Notes: generated by a model from the letters alone, not told the origin. A stretch of 64,000 nt of DNA from Erysipelotrichaceae bacterium (GCA_015059145.1 SVAZ01000007.1:1-64000), one strand, 5' to 3'; numbered from the stretch's first letter, positions 29,345-39,538 are shown. A program made the numbers and translations.

Positions 29345-31246
29345 TTAATTTAATTCCTTATTATGCTTATTGATTATCTCAATAAATTCCTCTACAGTAA
29401 CTGTAGTTTGAGCTTGAGAGCCATGAACACGATAAGTAACTGTTCCATCCTTAACCTCATTATCACCAATAACTAAAGTATAAGGAATCTTTTGAGTTTG
29501 AGCCTCTCTAATCTTATATCCTAGCTTCTCATCTCTATAGTCAACCTCATATCTCACCTGTGCATCATCAAACTTAGCCTTTAAGGAATCACAATATTCC
29601 TTATGGAAATTCATATTAACAGGAATAATCTTAGCTTGAACTGGAGTTAACCAAGTTGGGAATAAGCCGGCATAATTTTCAGTAATAATACCAATAAATC
29701 TTTCTAAAGATCCAAAGCAAGCTCTATGAATCATAACTGGAGTCTTTTTAGTTCCATCCTCTGCAATATATGTACAATTAAATCTTCCAGGTAATTGCAT
29801 ATCTAATTGAACAGTACCACATTGCCAAATACGATTCATTGAGTCTCTTAGCTTAAAGTCTAGCTTAGGTCCATAGAATGCACCATCTCCAGGATTAATC
29901 TTAAAGCTTCTACCTGTTGCAAGACATGCCTTCTTTAAAGCCTCCTCAGCCTCATTCCATACCTCAATAGAGCCAATATAATTTTCCTCAGGTCTTGTAG
30001 ATAATTCAATTGAATAATCTAAGCCAAAAATAGAATATACCTCATCATATAATTCTAAAATTCTTGCAACCTCATCACCAATTTGGCTTTCCATTAGGAA
30101 TGTATGAGCATCATCCTGAGTAAATCCTCTAACACGGAATAAACCATTTAAAGCACCAGAAGCCTCATATCTATGAACATTACCTAATTCTGAATAACGA
30201 AGTGGTAAATCCTTATATGAATGTAATTCATTCTTATAAACTAAAATTGAACCAGGACAATTCATAGGCTTAACTGCGTATGTTCCATCCTCAACATCAA
30301 TTGTAAACATATCATCCTTATAATGATCCCAGTGACCTGATGTTTCCCATAATTGTCTATTTAGCATAATTGGAGTGTTAATTGTTTGATAACCCTTCTT
30401 CTTATGTAAATTTAACCAGAAATTTTCTAAATTACGTCTTAAGCAATAGCCCTTAGGTAACCAAAATGGTAAGCCTGGACCAAAATCAGAAATCATAAAT
30501 AATCCTAATTCCTTACCTAATCTTCTATGATCTCTTTTCTTTCTTTCCTCTAAATTATTTAAATGAGTATTTAGTTCCTCTTCTGTAAACCAGCAAGTAC
30601 CATAAATACGAGTAAGCATTTCATTATTAGAGTCACCTCTCCAATAAGCACCTGCAACATTTAAAAGCTTAAAGTTCTTTAAAACACCTGTAGACATAAC
30701 ATGTGGCCCTCTACATACATCTGCATATTCAGCTTGTTCATAAATACCAACCATATCATCATCAACAGCGTCAATTAATTCACACTTGAACTTATCAGCT
30801 GCAAATTTCTTTTTTGCATCAGCCTTGCTCATCATATAATGATTAATTGCGATGTTTTCCTTAACAATCTTCTTCATTTCTGCTTCAATCTTTGGCAAAT
30901 CCTCTAATACAACCTGTGTTGGAACAGAAAAATCATAATAGAAGCCTTCCTCAATATCTGGACCTACACCAAATCTAGTCCCAGGATATAAGCGTCCCAT
31001 AGCTTGGGCAAGCATATGTGCACATGAATGGTTTAGTACCTCAAATGCTCTTGGATCACCTTGTAATACTAATTCAACATTACAATCCTCTGTTAATGCT
31101 GACTTCATATCTACTAGCTTATCATTAACTACAGCACATACACACTTCTTAGCTAATGAAGGTGATAATTCCTTCGCAAGCTCAATAACTAGCTTCCCAC
31201 TTTCTAGCTCCTTTACGCTTCCATCCTTTAATGTAATCTTAATCAT
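29345..31246 (-). CDS. thrS: Threonyl-tRNA synthetase
   Basis: 633 aa. N-terminal TGS domain (KITLKDGS), editing domain with HMLAQAMGRLYPG and GPDIEEGFYYDF, class II catalytic core with PMNCPGSILVYK and RYSELGNVHRYEASGALNGL starting motif 2, and a C-terminal anticodon-binding domain ending in YTLVIGDNEV. SD GGAGGAATAAAT. Expression should be controlled by tRNA-Thr charging through the T-box leader upstream. Confidence 0.97.
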   Translation of the reverse strand: MIKITLKDGSVKELESGKLVIELAKELSPSLAKKCVCAVVNDKLVDMKSALTEDCNVELVLQGDPRAFEVLNHSCAHMLAQAMGRLYPGTRFGVGPDIEEGFYYDFSVPTQVVLEDLPKIEAEMKKIVKENIAINHYMMSKADAKKKFAADKFKCELIDAVDDDMVGIYEQAEYADVCRGPHVMSTGVLKNFKLLNVAGAYWRGDSNNEMLTRIYGTCWFTEEELNTHLNNLEERKKRDHRRLGKELGLFMISDFGPGLPFWLPKGYCLRRNLENFWLNLHKKKGYQTINTPIMLNRQLWETSGHWDHYKDDMFTIDVEDGTYAVKPMNCPGSILVYKNELHSYKDLPLRYSELGNVHRYEASGALNGLFRVRGFTQDDAHTFLMESQIGDEVARILELYDEVYSIFGLDYSIELSTRPEENYIGSIEVWNEAEEALKKACLATGRSFKINPGDGAFYGPKLDFKLRDSMNRIWQCGTVQLDMQLPGRFNCTYIAEDGTKKTPVMIHRACFGSLERFIGIITENYAGLFPTWLTPVQAKIIPVNMNFHKEYCDSLKAKFDDAQVRYEVDYRDEKLGYKIREAQTQKIPYTLVIGDNEVKDGTVTYRVHGSQAQTTVTVEEFIEIINKHNKELN

Positions 31247-31260
31247 ATTTATTCCTCCTA

Positions 31261-31480
31261 AAAATAAAAAATCGTCCTATACAAAGGACGATATTATCGC
31301 GGTACCACCTTAATTTTAGAAATAAATTCTAACACCTCAAAATCCTTAACGCGGAAAACGGAATAGCATTTCCTCTATTCATCTCCAAAGGTAGTAACAT
31401 ATATTCTATCTAGATATTTTCACCAAGCATATCCTCTCTAAAAGAATCAAATATATATCTTATCCTTTTTCATCAATTAT
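31261..31480 (-). promoter_or_regulatory. T-box riboswitch controlling thrS
   Basis: The minus strand carries the T-box sequence AAGGTGGTACCGCG (31311-31298) followed by a terminator hairpin (ATCGTCCT / AGGACGAT, then TTTTTTATTTT). Upstream is a Stem I-like region in which ACT-ACC (31395-31390), both Thr codons, lies on the 3' side, a suitable specifier position. Uncharged tRNA-Thr would favour the antiterminator and thrS transcription. Confidence 0.92.
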
Positions 31481-31486
31481 GTTTTA

Positions 31487-31515
31487 ATTATATACTATAA
31501 TTATTTAAAATACAA
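31487..31515 (-). promoter_or_regulatory. Promoter of the thrS T-box leader
   Basis: TTGTAT, 17-base spacer, TATAAT, directly downstream of the dnaI stop codon. Confidence 0.6.
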
Positions 31516-31517
31516 TA

Positions 31518-32378
31518 TTATCTTGCATATTTTCCACTATCATCCATATTAATATCTAGCATTAATGCGGTTAATCTAGATAATAGCCTATCAGCCTTTA
31601 ATATACTTGATGGAGCCTTATCTATTGCGATATGGCCTTTTAAGGAATCAGGACCAATGTTTGATGAAATAAACGTAAGCTTATTTTCCAATAATCTATA
31701 ATTAATAATTGGACCTAATATTTCATCTCTTAGCCATGGAGTCATATTCTCACTGCCAAAATCATCAAGCATCAATACATCAATTGATTTTAGCATATTT
31801 AGCAATGATTCAAAACGAGACGAGCTTATCGCATTTTTCAAATCTACAACTAAATCAGGGAAATAAATTAATAGACATGAAATTCCATTTTTCGCAAACT
31901 CATTTGCAATACAACCTAATGTATATGTCTTGCCAATAGAAAATGAACCATGTAGATATAGACCATCCTTCTTATTATTTGATTTGAATTCCTCAATAAG
32001 CTTTAAGGTATGCTTATAAATCTTTTTTCTGCTTTCCGAATTAAGATTAAAGCTATCTAGGCTTGCTTCTAATATTTTATTTGGTAAATACAATGTTTTA
32101 ATAAGGCTTTGCTTATTATGTGCTTGCTTATAATTCTTCAACCTTTCACATTCAGTAAATACAAAGTGATCTTCTAAATAATCCATCACATGACCACGAT
32201 TTGCATTAGCACACAAATCTAAACCACAACAGTTTTTACAATTTGCTCTTTCGGACAAAATCATACTGAAGTCATTTACATTATCTACAGTCACCCTATA
32301 TTCTGGAAATTGGCTTTGTATATCATCTATGTATTTATTTACTAGTGAATTTTCAAATTTTAATTCTACCTTTTTCAT
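31518..32378 (-). CDS. dnaI: Primosomal protein DnaI (helicase loader)
   Basis: 286 aa AAA+ ATPase that loads the replicative helicase. N-terminal helicase-binding part with a Cys/His zinc site (CKNCCGLDLC, then a nearby His), Walker A GSFSIGKT, Walker B VLMLDDFG, and the sensor region FISSNIG. The start overlaps the dnaB stop by 4 bases (ATGA). The coaE-...-dnaB-dnaI order is that of Bacilli. Confidence 0.92.
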   Translation of the reverse strand: MKKVELKFENSLVNKYIDDIQSQFPEYRVTVDNVNDFSMILSERANCKNCCGLDLCANANRGHVMDYLEDHFVFTECERLKNYKQAHNKQSLIKTLYLPNKILEASLDSFNLNSESRKKIYKHTLKLIEEFKSNNKKDGLYLHGSFSIGKTYTLGCIANEFAKNGISCLLIYFPDLVVDLKNAISSSRFESLLNMLKSIDVLMLDDFGSENMTPWLRDEILGPIINYRLLENKLTFISSNIGPDSLKGHIAIDKAPSSILKADRLLSRLTALMLDINMDDSGKYAR

Positions 32379-33553
32379 AGTGATCTAAACCCTCCATTAT
32401 TAGATTCATTATTTGTCGAAGGGATAGAATCCTTCTCGTTTAAAGTTGTTACATATTTTATTGCATCAGCCGTTGTGAACACATTCGCTTTAATCCAAGA
32501 TTCTGAAGCCTTTTTAAAGTAATTTAAATTAGGTAACTCTCCACTCTTATCCTTTAAAACCTTCATTATCATGCAATTTAATACGCCTCTAGGTAAATCA
32601 ATATTTGCATAAACATCATTTATAATTTGCAAATACTTCTCAGGGTAATTAGGAACAATATCATCTAAAAGAGATGATGGCGATGTAGTCTCTAGGTATA
32701 CACTTAATTCATCATTTGAGACAGTAACATCATCCTTACTTACAAGCTTAGGTGCATTCATATTCCTCTTATAAATAAATAGGCTATTAGCTTTATTCTT
32801 TAAAAGTCTATAATCATATAAGCCACTTCTATTAATAGAGTCTTGATATAGTCCAACCATTTCAACCTCATCAAATCCATAAACAAATGCTAGTCTACAA
32901 ATTTGATCTCTAAATGACTTAGTAACACCTGTTTCCAAAAAGTCCTTATTTATTTCCTTTTCAAATGCATCAAAATTAAATTTATAATCTTTTATCTTTA
33001 TATTCTTATTAGGCTTCTTACCTAATATATACTTAAATTTATCATATGTAATATCCTTATCAATTTGAGAAGAATAAACCTCATCAAAAGATTTAGTTAT
33101 CATAGTACAATTACTCTTATCAATCTTTTCAACCTTGAAATGATTATAGATAAAATTGAATGTTTCCTCTCTAACCTTTGAATATAAATACAAGCCCAAG
33201 GTTGCATCCTTGATGAATGTTTTAGCTGTCAAAGGCGGACATAATGCATATATAAGATCCTTTGTTGGAGACTCATATGTTAACAACAATCCAATACCCT
33301 CAAGCTTAATTCTAGCCTTAGTAAAGGCAAGCGGAGTCAAGGAATACATATCAAAGAAATCCTGATGAATCATTTGTTCGCTTTTCAGATTGTTTCTTTC
33401 TAATAATGAGCAAAATGATAAATATACCATTAATGCATCACTACCCATTAATGGTGCATATAGTAAAGATACAGTCGCAACATCATCATTTGATAGTGTA
33501 AAGCCTGAATAAATATTAAATTTTAAATTACTATCAATTGCCTTTGTTGCCAT
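32375..33553 (-). CDS. dnaB: DnaB replication initiation and membrane attachment protein (Gram-positive DnaB)
   Basis: 392 aa. N-terminal winged-helix part (SLLYAPLMGSDALMVYLSFC is the family pattern) and a C-terminal DnaD/DnaB-type domain (about 295-370; YPEKYLQIINDVYANIDLPRGVLN begins it). It works with DnaD and DnaI to load helicase at oriC or restart sites. SD GGAGTAGTAT. Not the helicase of the same name. Confidence 0.88.
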   Translation of the reverse strand: MATKAIDSNLKFNIYSGFTLSNDDVATVSLLYAPLMGSDALMVYLSFCSLLERNNLKSEQMIHQDFFDMYSLTPLAFTKARIKLEGIGLLLTYESPTKDLIYALCPPLTAKTFIKDATLGLYLYSKVREETFNFIYNHFKVEKIDKSNCTMITKSFDEVYSSQIDKDITYDKFKYILGKKPNKNIKIKDYKFNFDAFEKEINKDFLETGVTKSFRDQICRLAFVYGFDEVEMVGLYQDSINRSGLYDYRLLKNKANSLFIYKRNMNAPKLVSKDDVTVSNDELSVYLETTSPSSLLDDIVPNYPEKYLQIINDVYANIDLPRGVLNCMIMKVLKDKSGELPNLNYFKKASESWIKANVFTTADAIKYVTTLNEKDSIPSTNNESNNGGFRSL

Positions 33554-33563
33554 ATACTACTCC

Positions 33564-33911
33564 TTATTTATGTAAGCTTAAGCCTTTAAGCTCATATTTC
33601 TTTTCAATTTCTGTATAAATAGTTTTAATAAATTTATATGCTTTGTTTGTACTACCAAACAAATATGTTGAATCAATGTAAAAATCTATAGATGTCTCCT
33701 TAGGATTTTGCATAATGATTTTAGCTGTACAAGTCATATGTGGCACTTCTGAAAAAACCTCACCAAAATCATCATTTATAGATAGAACTGAGTGCTTAAG
33801 CTTTTCTAATACACCTAAATATAGTTCTTTAATTTGAGTATATGATGCTTTAAAATAATGAGTTTGAAGTAAATCAATTATTTCATTTTCTCTAGTTTCA
33901 ACTATTGCCAT
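33564..33911 (-). CDS. Small protein of unknown function in the coaE-dnaB interval
   Basis: 115 aa, overlapping coaE by 14 bases with SD AAGGAGAATTG inside coaE, and 10 bases before dnaB. Predicted alpha/beta with no Cys cluster, no P-loop and no signal peptide; I do not recognise it. In many Bacilli nrdR (Cys4 zinc ribbon plus ATP cone) occupies this slot, and this protein is clearly not NrdR. Tight coupling suggests a genuine gene with a role in nucleotide or replication housekeeping, but that is inference. Confidence 0.75.
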   Translation of the reverse strand: MAIVETRENEIIDLLQTHYFKASYTQIKELYLGVLEKLKHSVLSINDDFGEVFSEVPHMTCTAKIIMQNPKETSIDFYIDSTYLFGSTNKAYKFIKTIYTEIEKKYELKGLSLHK

Positions 33912-34503
33912 ATAACAATTCTCCTTCTATCTTTTGTAAAATACTTATAGTTTCTGCTCTTGTTTTATTTAAATCTCCACCCGTATCAATAACATAATGA
34001 GATCTCTTTTTTTTATACTTTAAATCTAATTGTGATTCTATTTTGCTTTTGGCATATTGTTGGTCGATATCATCTCTAAGCATTAGCCTATTTATTTGAA
34101 GCTTTTTATTTAAATAAACACATATAATTCTATCAAACATAAGCTCTAATTTACTTTCAAACAATAAAGGCATTTCAACAAATATTAATCCCTCATATGA
34201 AGTAATTTGCTTTTTTAGCTCCTCAATTATAATTGGATGGGTAAGATTGTTTAAAATCTCTCTTTGTAAGGAATCATTAAATACAAGCTGTCCTAGCTTA
34301 TATCTATCTATATTACCATCAGGTAATAAATAGCCTCTTCCATAATGGTCAAGAATAGCCTTATACATAGGCTTGCCAATTTTAGATGACTCCCTTGCTA
34401 TTTGATCACAATCAATGACGTTATAGCCACTATCTTTAATTATTTTACAGACTTGACTCTTACCACTAGCAATCCCACCAGTAACACCAATTACATATCT
34501 CAT
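33898..34503 (-). CDS. coaE: Dephospho-CoA kinase
   Basis: Last step of CoA synthesis. P-loop GVTGGIASGKS at the N-terminus, DCDQIARE, the EMPLLFE lid region and QINRLMLRD. 201 aa, standard. It starts 3 bases after mutM ends, within the polA-mutM-coaE-dnaB-dnaI group. Confidence 0.94.
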   Translation of the reverse strand: MRYVIGVTGGIASGKSQVCKIIKDSGYNVIDCDQIARESSKIGKPMYKAILDHYGRGYLLPDGNIDRYKLGQLVFNDSLQREILNNLTHPIIIEELKKQITSYEGLIFVEMPLLFESKLELMFDRIICVYLNKKLQINRLMLRDDIDQQYAKSKIESQLDLKYKKKRSHYVIDTGGDLNKTRAETISILQKIEGELLYGNS

Positions 34504-34506
34504 AAT

Positions 34507-35322
34507 CTACCTCTGACAATTCTTACAATAATAAGTACTTCTACCACCAATTTTTATTTTATCTAATTTAGTATTACAATTAGGACAAAAATCCTTAGTG
34601 TGTACTAAAAGAAAATTTTGATATTCCCCAGTTACACCTAATGATGATGTGTAGCTTCTAATTGTTGTCCCCTTAAGCTCAATAGCCTTAGAAAGAATTA
34701 TTATACTTTCCTTTACTATAGATTCAATCTCCTCATAGTTTAAGTCCTTACCTAGTCTTAGAGGATTAATTGATGCCTTATACAATACCTCATCTACATA
34801 TATATTACCAAGCCCAGACAATATAGTTTGGTCTAATAATATAGTTTTGATTGGAATAGTCTTTCTTACTATTTTATCATAAATTAATTTGATTTCAATT
34901 TGTTTAGACAAAATAGGATCAATTCCAACCTCTGATAAAGGCTTCGTTGTATAAGCCTCTTCATAATTCTTATAAGCCATCCTACCAAATTTTCTTACAT
35001 CCTGATAGCATAGCATAAAACCATTAGATAGATAAAATACGACATGAATGTGCTTATTATCTAAACTACCTTTAGGTACATAAAAATATTTACCCTCCAT
35101 TCTTAAATGAGAAATGAAGGCTCCTTCATTTAAGACAAACAATAAATATTTTCCTAATCTTTCTATATTTATGATTTTTTTACCCCTTATTTTAGAAATA
35201 AAATCATCAGTATCACCATCAATAATTGAATCATATCTAACATCAATATCATTAATTATCAAATCTTTAATTTGACCTAAAAGCGTTCTTCTTACGGTTT
35301 CAACCTCTGGTAGCTCTGGCAT
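34507..35322 (-). CDS. mutM: Formamidopyrimidine-DNA glycosylase (Fpg)
   Basis: Excises 8-oxoguanine and formamidopyrimidines. The catalytic N-terminal Pro2 and Glu3 (MPELPEVETVRR) fix the start at the ATG behind GGGTGTTAATT; the longer frame adds three residues that would block the Pro. H2TH region with LLDQTILSGLGNIYVDE and a C-terminal zinc finger CPNC ... CKNC. 271 aa, normal. Confidence 0.96.
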   Translation of the reverse strand: MPELPEVETVRRTLLGQIKDLIINDIDVRYDSIIDGDTDDFISKIRGKKIINIERLGKYLLFVLNEGAFISHLRMEGKYFYVPKGSLDNKHIHVVFYLSNGFMLCYQDVRKFGRMAYKNYEEAYTTKPLSEVGIDPILSKQIEIKLIYDKIVRKTIPIKTILLDQTILSGLGNIYVDEVLYKASINPLRLGKDLNYEEIESIVKESIIILSKAIELKGTTIRSYTSSLGVTGEYQNFLLVHTKDFCPNCNTKLDKIKIGGRSTYYCKNCQR

Positions 35323-35324
35323 AA

Positions 35325-35843
35325 TTAACACCCATTATTATGATGGACATTTTCATTTTTCAATTTATATGCATCATAAAATGAATCATCATTTAATGGA
35401 TAGCCTAATGCAACTAGGCTAAAAACGAATTTGCCATCCTTAACATTTAATATTTTATTACTAGAAGTTATTCTATCTTCAAGAGGATAAACACCTATCC
35501 AACAGCTTCCTAAGCCTTTAGACGTTGCAGCAAGTAAAATATTTTCTGTGGCAGCAGATAAATCCTGTGGCTGCATATGAGGTGTTGTAAGACCTTCTGG
35601 ATTCTTACCAACAACTGCAATTAGTGTATTACATTCACTTAAAATCATCGAACCCTTTGATACTGTAGAAAGCTCATTTATAATATCTTGATTATCTACA
35701 ATAATATATTCTCTAGATTCCTGACGTCTAGCTGAAGGTGCTGCCTCAGCATAACGACAAAGCTCATAAAGCTCATCATATGTAAGCTTTTTATTTAAAT
35801 CATATTTTCTTACGCTTCTTCTATTTAATATATAATCCATCAT
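35325..35843 (-). CDS. Nitroreductase family protein
   Basis: 172 aa FMN-type oxidoreductase: NRRSVRKY near the N-terminus, APSARRQESREY, and GLGSCWIGVYP with LVALGYP later. It is inserted between polA and mutM, overlapping polA by 4 bases (ATGA, SD GAGGTGAA) and ending 2 bases before the mutM ATG. Electron acceptor unknown. It is distinct in sequence from the nitroreductase at 16.3-16.9 kb. Confidence 0.87.
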   Translation of the reverse strand: MMDYILNRRSVRKYDLNKKLTYDELYELCRYAEAAPSARRQESREYIIVDNQDIINELSTVSKGSMILSECNTLIAVVGKNPEGLTTPHMQPQDLSAATENILLAATSKGLGSCWIGVYPLEDRITSSNKILNVKDGKFVFSLVALGYPLNDDSFYDAYKLKNENVHHNNGC

Positions 35844-38470
35844 TTCACCTCATACCAGTTCGAACCAAATGAATCATCGACAATCAAAGGAACTGTAAGG
35901 CTCATTGCGGTTTGCATATTATCTCTAACAATTTTTTGAAGCTTTTCCTCTTCACCATTATAAACCTCAAAAACCAATTCATCATGAACTTGAATTAAAA
36001 GCTTACTTTTTAAGCCTTGTTTTTCCATTTCATTATCAACCTTTATCATTGCTATTTTAATAATATCTGCAGCACTACCTTGTATTGGCGCATTCATAGC
36101 CATTCTTTTAGCAAATTCCCTTTGCATATATATTTTAGAATTAATATCAGGTATATATCTCATTCGATTCTTCATTGTACGAACATACCCTGTTTCCTTA
36201 CAAAATTCAATTGTTCCATCCATAAATTCTTTTATTTCTGGATACACCGCATAATACTTCTTAATAAAATCAGCTGCTAAAGCATTAGTGATTCCTAAAT
36301 CTGTAGCTAGTCCAAATGCTGAAATACCATAAACAATGCCAAAGTTTACAGCCTTAGCACGTCTTCTATCCTCGCTTGTAATCTCAGCCTTATTAAATAC
36401 CTCTTTAGCAGTCTTACTGTGAATATCTTCTCCACTATTGAATGCTTCAATAAGCTTCTTTACATTTGCCATATGTGCTAAAACTCTTAATTCAATTTGT
36501 GAATAATCAGCACTATATAGCTTATTATTACTATTGTCAGGAATAAACATTTTTCTTATCAAATGTCCCTCAGTTGTTCTAATTGGAATATTTTGTAAAT
36601 TAGGCTCAACTGATGATAATCTTCCTGTTTGCGTTAATGCCTGCTGGAAGATTGTATGAACCTTTTGATCAGGATAAATCATTTCCCTTAAGCCTTGTAC
36701 ATATGTTGAATAAAGCTTTGTTTTGGCTCTATATTCGATTATTAAAGGAACGATAGGATGATAACCAATTATTGATTGTAAAATCTCTATATCCGTTGAA
36801 TAGCTATTTCCTTTTTTCTTAGGATAAGGAATAGCTAAATCCTCAAATAAAATAGTTCCAAGCTGTTTAGGTGAGGCAATATTAAACTCCTTCTTAGAAT
36901 GAAAATAGATATCACCCTCTAGTTTTTTAATAGCAGTCTCTAAAGATAGCTTTTGTCTTTCTAGCTCAGCTAGATCAACCTTAATTCCATTAAATTCCAT
37001 CTTACCTAATACACGAGACAATGGAATCTCAATATCAGTAAGCAATGCTAGCTGTTTTTTCTCCTCAAGCTTACCTAATACATTTTTCTTTAATGAATAT
37101 AAGCAATTAGCCTTTTTAGCTATATGCTTATAAATAATAGACTTATCAGGTAAAACCTTTTTAGCACCCTTACCATAAATTTGCTCATCATAATATACAT
37201 CACTATATTCATAGTAATCAGATATACCCTTAAATTCCTCTTTAGCAACACTTGGATTTAAAATATAGGTTGCAAGCAATAAATCAAAGTCAACGCCCTC
37301 TAAATCAATACCTAATCGCTTGCATAAAACAAAAGCTCTCTTATAATCAAATATTGCTTTATGATTATCCTTATCAGATAAATATAGCATAAAATCCATA
37401 CTCTTAAATATTGAATCTGGTTCAATAATAAATGTTCCAATATGATTTTTCATACCAATAGCTATTAGTGGACTACGGTGATAATTATATTCAAATGTTT
37501 CAAATATCATAGCTGAATCAGGAACAAGTATTTCCTTAAATCTTACTGGATTATCCACTATCTCATATTCTAATGAATCACTATGTGCTTCAACCACAGC
37601 CTGTGGTAATGTAATCTCCTTTAGTAAAGATTTAAATTCTAGCTCCTGGTAAAATGCTATTAACTTTTCCTTATCACACTCTTGACGTTTTGTATCATCA
37701 ATTGTAACAGGCATATCAAATTCTCTTAAAATAGTAGCCATCTTTTTACATAATAATGCAGACTCATAATGCTCTCTAATTCTTTGCCCATCTGCACCCG
37801 TAATTTCATCCTTGTGAGCAATAATACCATCTAGTGTTTCATAGGCTTGAAGATATTTAATAGCCTTCTTTTCGCCTATACCAGGTATACCCGGTAGATT
37901 ATCACTCTTATCACCCATTAAGGCTTTTAAATCAACAAACTGTGTATGCTTAATTTGATATTTCTCAAAGAATGAATCCGGATTATAATCCTCTAAATCA
38001 GTCATACCCTTTTTAGTTAAATGTATTGTAGTATTATCAGAAATCAATTGAAGCAAATCCTTATCAGATGAATAAATATCTACATGATATCCAGCATCCT
38101 CTGCTTTCTTTGCCATTGTTCCAATAATGTCATCCGCTTCATATAAAGGCTGCTCATATTGCATAATATGCATTATACTTAAATACTCCTTTATATATGC
38201 GATTTGCATTCTAAGCTCATCAGGCATAGGTGATCTACCAGCCTTATAATCTCCCATCCACTCATGACGTAATGTTTGCTTACCAGCATCAAAAGCAACC
38301 AAAATATTATCATAATGGTTTTGAATTAAATGATTCATCATTCTTGCGAATGCATAAATCGCATTTGTATATATTCCTTTAGAATTCATGGTTAAATTGC
38401 CACTAGCAGCCATACCATAGTATGCTCTATACATTAGAGAATTTCCATCAACTAAAATCATTCTTTTCAT
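35840..38470 (-). CDS. polA: DNA polymerase I
   Basis: 876 aa with all three regions. The 5' nuclease (about 1-290) has VDGNSLMYRA, EADDIIG and DNLPGIPGIGEKKA. The central exonuclease-fold region lacks the DxE metal residues, so proofreading is probably absent, as in Bacillus PolA. The polymerase domain has motif A DYSQIELR, motif B RRRAKAVNFGIVYG and motif C QVHDELVFEV. SD AAGGATGTG. It heads the polA-nitroreductase-mutM-coaE-dnaB-dnaI run. Confidence 0.96.
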   Translation of the reverse strand: MKRMILVDGNSLMYRAYYGMAASGNLTMNSKGIYTNAIYAFARMMNHLIQNHYDNILVAFDAGKQTLRHEWMGDYKAGRSPMPDELRMQIAYIKEYLSIMHIMQYEQPLYEADDIIGTMAKKAEDAGYHVDIYSSDKDLLQLISDNTTIHLTKKGMTDLEDYNPDSFFEKYQIKHTQFVDLKALMGDKSDNLPGIPGIGEKKAIKYLQAYETLDGIIAHKDEITGADGQRIREHYESALLCKKMATILREFDMPVTIDDTKRQECDKEKLIAFYQELEFKSLLKEITLPQAVVEAHSDSLEYEIVDNPVRFKEILVPDSAMIFETFEYNYHRSPLIAIGMKNHIGTFIIEPDSIFKSMDFMLYLSDKDNHKAIFDYKRAFVLCKRLGIDLEGVDFDLLLATYILNPSVAKEEFKGISDYYEYSDVYYDEQIYGKGAKKVLPDKSIIYKHIAKKANCLYSLKKNVLGKLEEKKQLALLTDIEIPLSRVLGKMEFNGIKVDLAELERQKLSLETAIKKLEGDIYFHSKKEFNIASPKQLGTILFEDLAIPYPKKKGNSYSTDIEILQSIIGYHPIVPLIIEYRAKTKLYSTYVQGLREMIYPDQKVHTIFQQALTQTGRLSSVEPNLQNIPIRTTEGHLIRKMFIPDNSNNKLYSADYSQIELRVLAHMANVKKLIEAFNSGEDIHSKTAKEVFNKAEITSEDRRRAKAVNFGIVYGISAFGLATDLGITNALAADFIKKYYAVYPEIKEFMDGTIEFCKETGYVRTMKNRMRYIPDINSKIYMQREFAKRMAMNAPIQGSAADIIKIAMIKVDNEMEKQGLKSKLLIQVHDELVFEVYNGEEEKLQKIVRDNMQTAMSLTVPLIVDDSFGSNWYEVK

Positions 38471-38545
38471 AGCTACACATCCTTCAATCGACTATTTATT
38501 ACTATTATACCAAATTATTAAATTTTTTTTACATTAAAATATAAT

Positions 38546-38573
38546 AAAAGCGAAGCATTTTTTTTGCTTCGCT
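38546..38573 (-). terminator. Terminator overlapping the radical SAM stop codon
   Basis: AGCGAAGCA-AAAAAAA-TGCTTCGCT followed by TTTATTATATTTT on the minus strand. Confidence 0.82.
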
Positions 38574-39453
38574 ATTGCTCATGCTCCATAAAATCAAATA
38601 TTGATAATTGATTTTTCTTTTTAGGTAAATGATGCATATAATCAAATATAGCATGTATATCAGTTTCTATCCCATATACTCTACATATCGAATTAAATAA
38701 ATTCATTAAATTATTATTGTTAAGGCTATTTGCCTCATAGCTATTCCCATATAGCCTCATATATTTTTCCTTCAAACCAGGAAAATGCTCATCAAGCTTC
38801 TTATAAAAATATGCTCTATTTCCATCTCGCAATGTAACTCCCATATTAAAGCATATTATTCCAAATACACCTGCATCCTTACATATTTGTAAAAGCTTTT
38901 CAATATTTTCTACCGTGTCATTTATAAATGGTAATATTGGACATAACCATACAACTGTAGGTATTCCTCTTTTCTTACATTCCATCAACACCTTTACTCT
39001 TTCTGATGTTGGAGACACATCAGGCTCAATTATTTTACTTAAATCATCATCAAATGTAGTAAGGGTGATTTGAACAACAGCCTTAGCTTGATTGTTTATT
39101 TTTTCAAGCAAATCAATATCTCTCATAATCAAATTAGATTTAGTTTGGATTGCAACACCAAAGCCATATTTATCAATAAGCTCTAGCATACCTCTAGTCA
39201 TCTTTAAATCCTTTTCGATTGGAATATAAGGGTCACTCATTGAACCTGTACCAATCATACATGGAGCCTTTTTATCCAATCTTTCTTCTAGTAAAACTAA
39301 TGCATTTTCCTTAACCTCAATATCTTCAAATGCATGATTCATTTGATAGCATGTGCTTCTAGAATCACAATATATACAGCCATGTAAGCAGCCTCTATAA
39401 AGATTTAATCCATTCTTACCTGACAATATTCCTTTAACCTTAACATAATGCAT
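38572..39453 (-). CDS. Radical SAM protein, spore-photoproduct-lyase-like (SplB-type) family
   Basis: 293 aa. The radical SAM cluster motif is CLHGCIYC (about 22-29, CxxxCxxC). Further family features are GTGSMSDPYIPIEK, IQTKSNLIMRDIDLL and VVWLCPILPFIND. This branch is widespread in anaerobes that need not sporulate, and its substrate is unknown. SD GAGGTGATAC. It stands alone, with its own terminator. Confidence 0.83.
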   Translation of the reverse strand: MHYVKVKGILSGKNGLNLYRGCLHGCIYCDSRSTCYQMNHAFEDIEVKENALVLLEERLDKKAPCMIGTGSMSDPYIPIEKDLKMTRGMLELIDKYGFGVAIQTKSNLIMRDIDLLEKINNQAKAVVQITLTTFDDDLSKIIEPDVSPTSERVKVLMECKKRGIPTVVWLCPILPFINDTVENIEKLLQICKDAGVFGIICFNMGVTLRDGNRAYFYKKLDEHFPGLKEKYMRLYGNSYEANSLNNNNLMNLFNSICRVYGIETDIHAIFDYMHHLPKKKNQLSIFDFMEHEQ

Positions 39454-39504
39454 AGTATCACCTCAACTATTTTAAGTTTACCATTTTTTAATTTTTATTA
39501 CAAT

Positions 39505-39538
39505 AAAAAGAGTCTTAAGAAAATCTTAAGACTCTTTT
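39505..39538 (-). terminator. Terminator overlapping the yhbY stop codon
   Basis: AAAAGAGTCTTAAG / CTTAAGACTCTTTT arms, a long perfect stem; may act on both strands. Confidence 0.82.
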
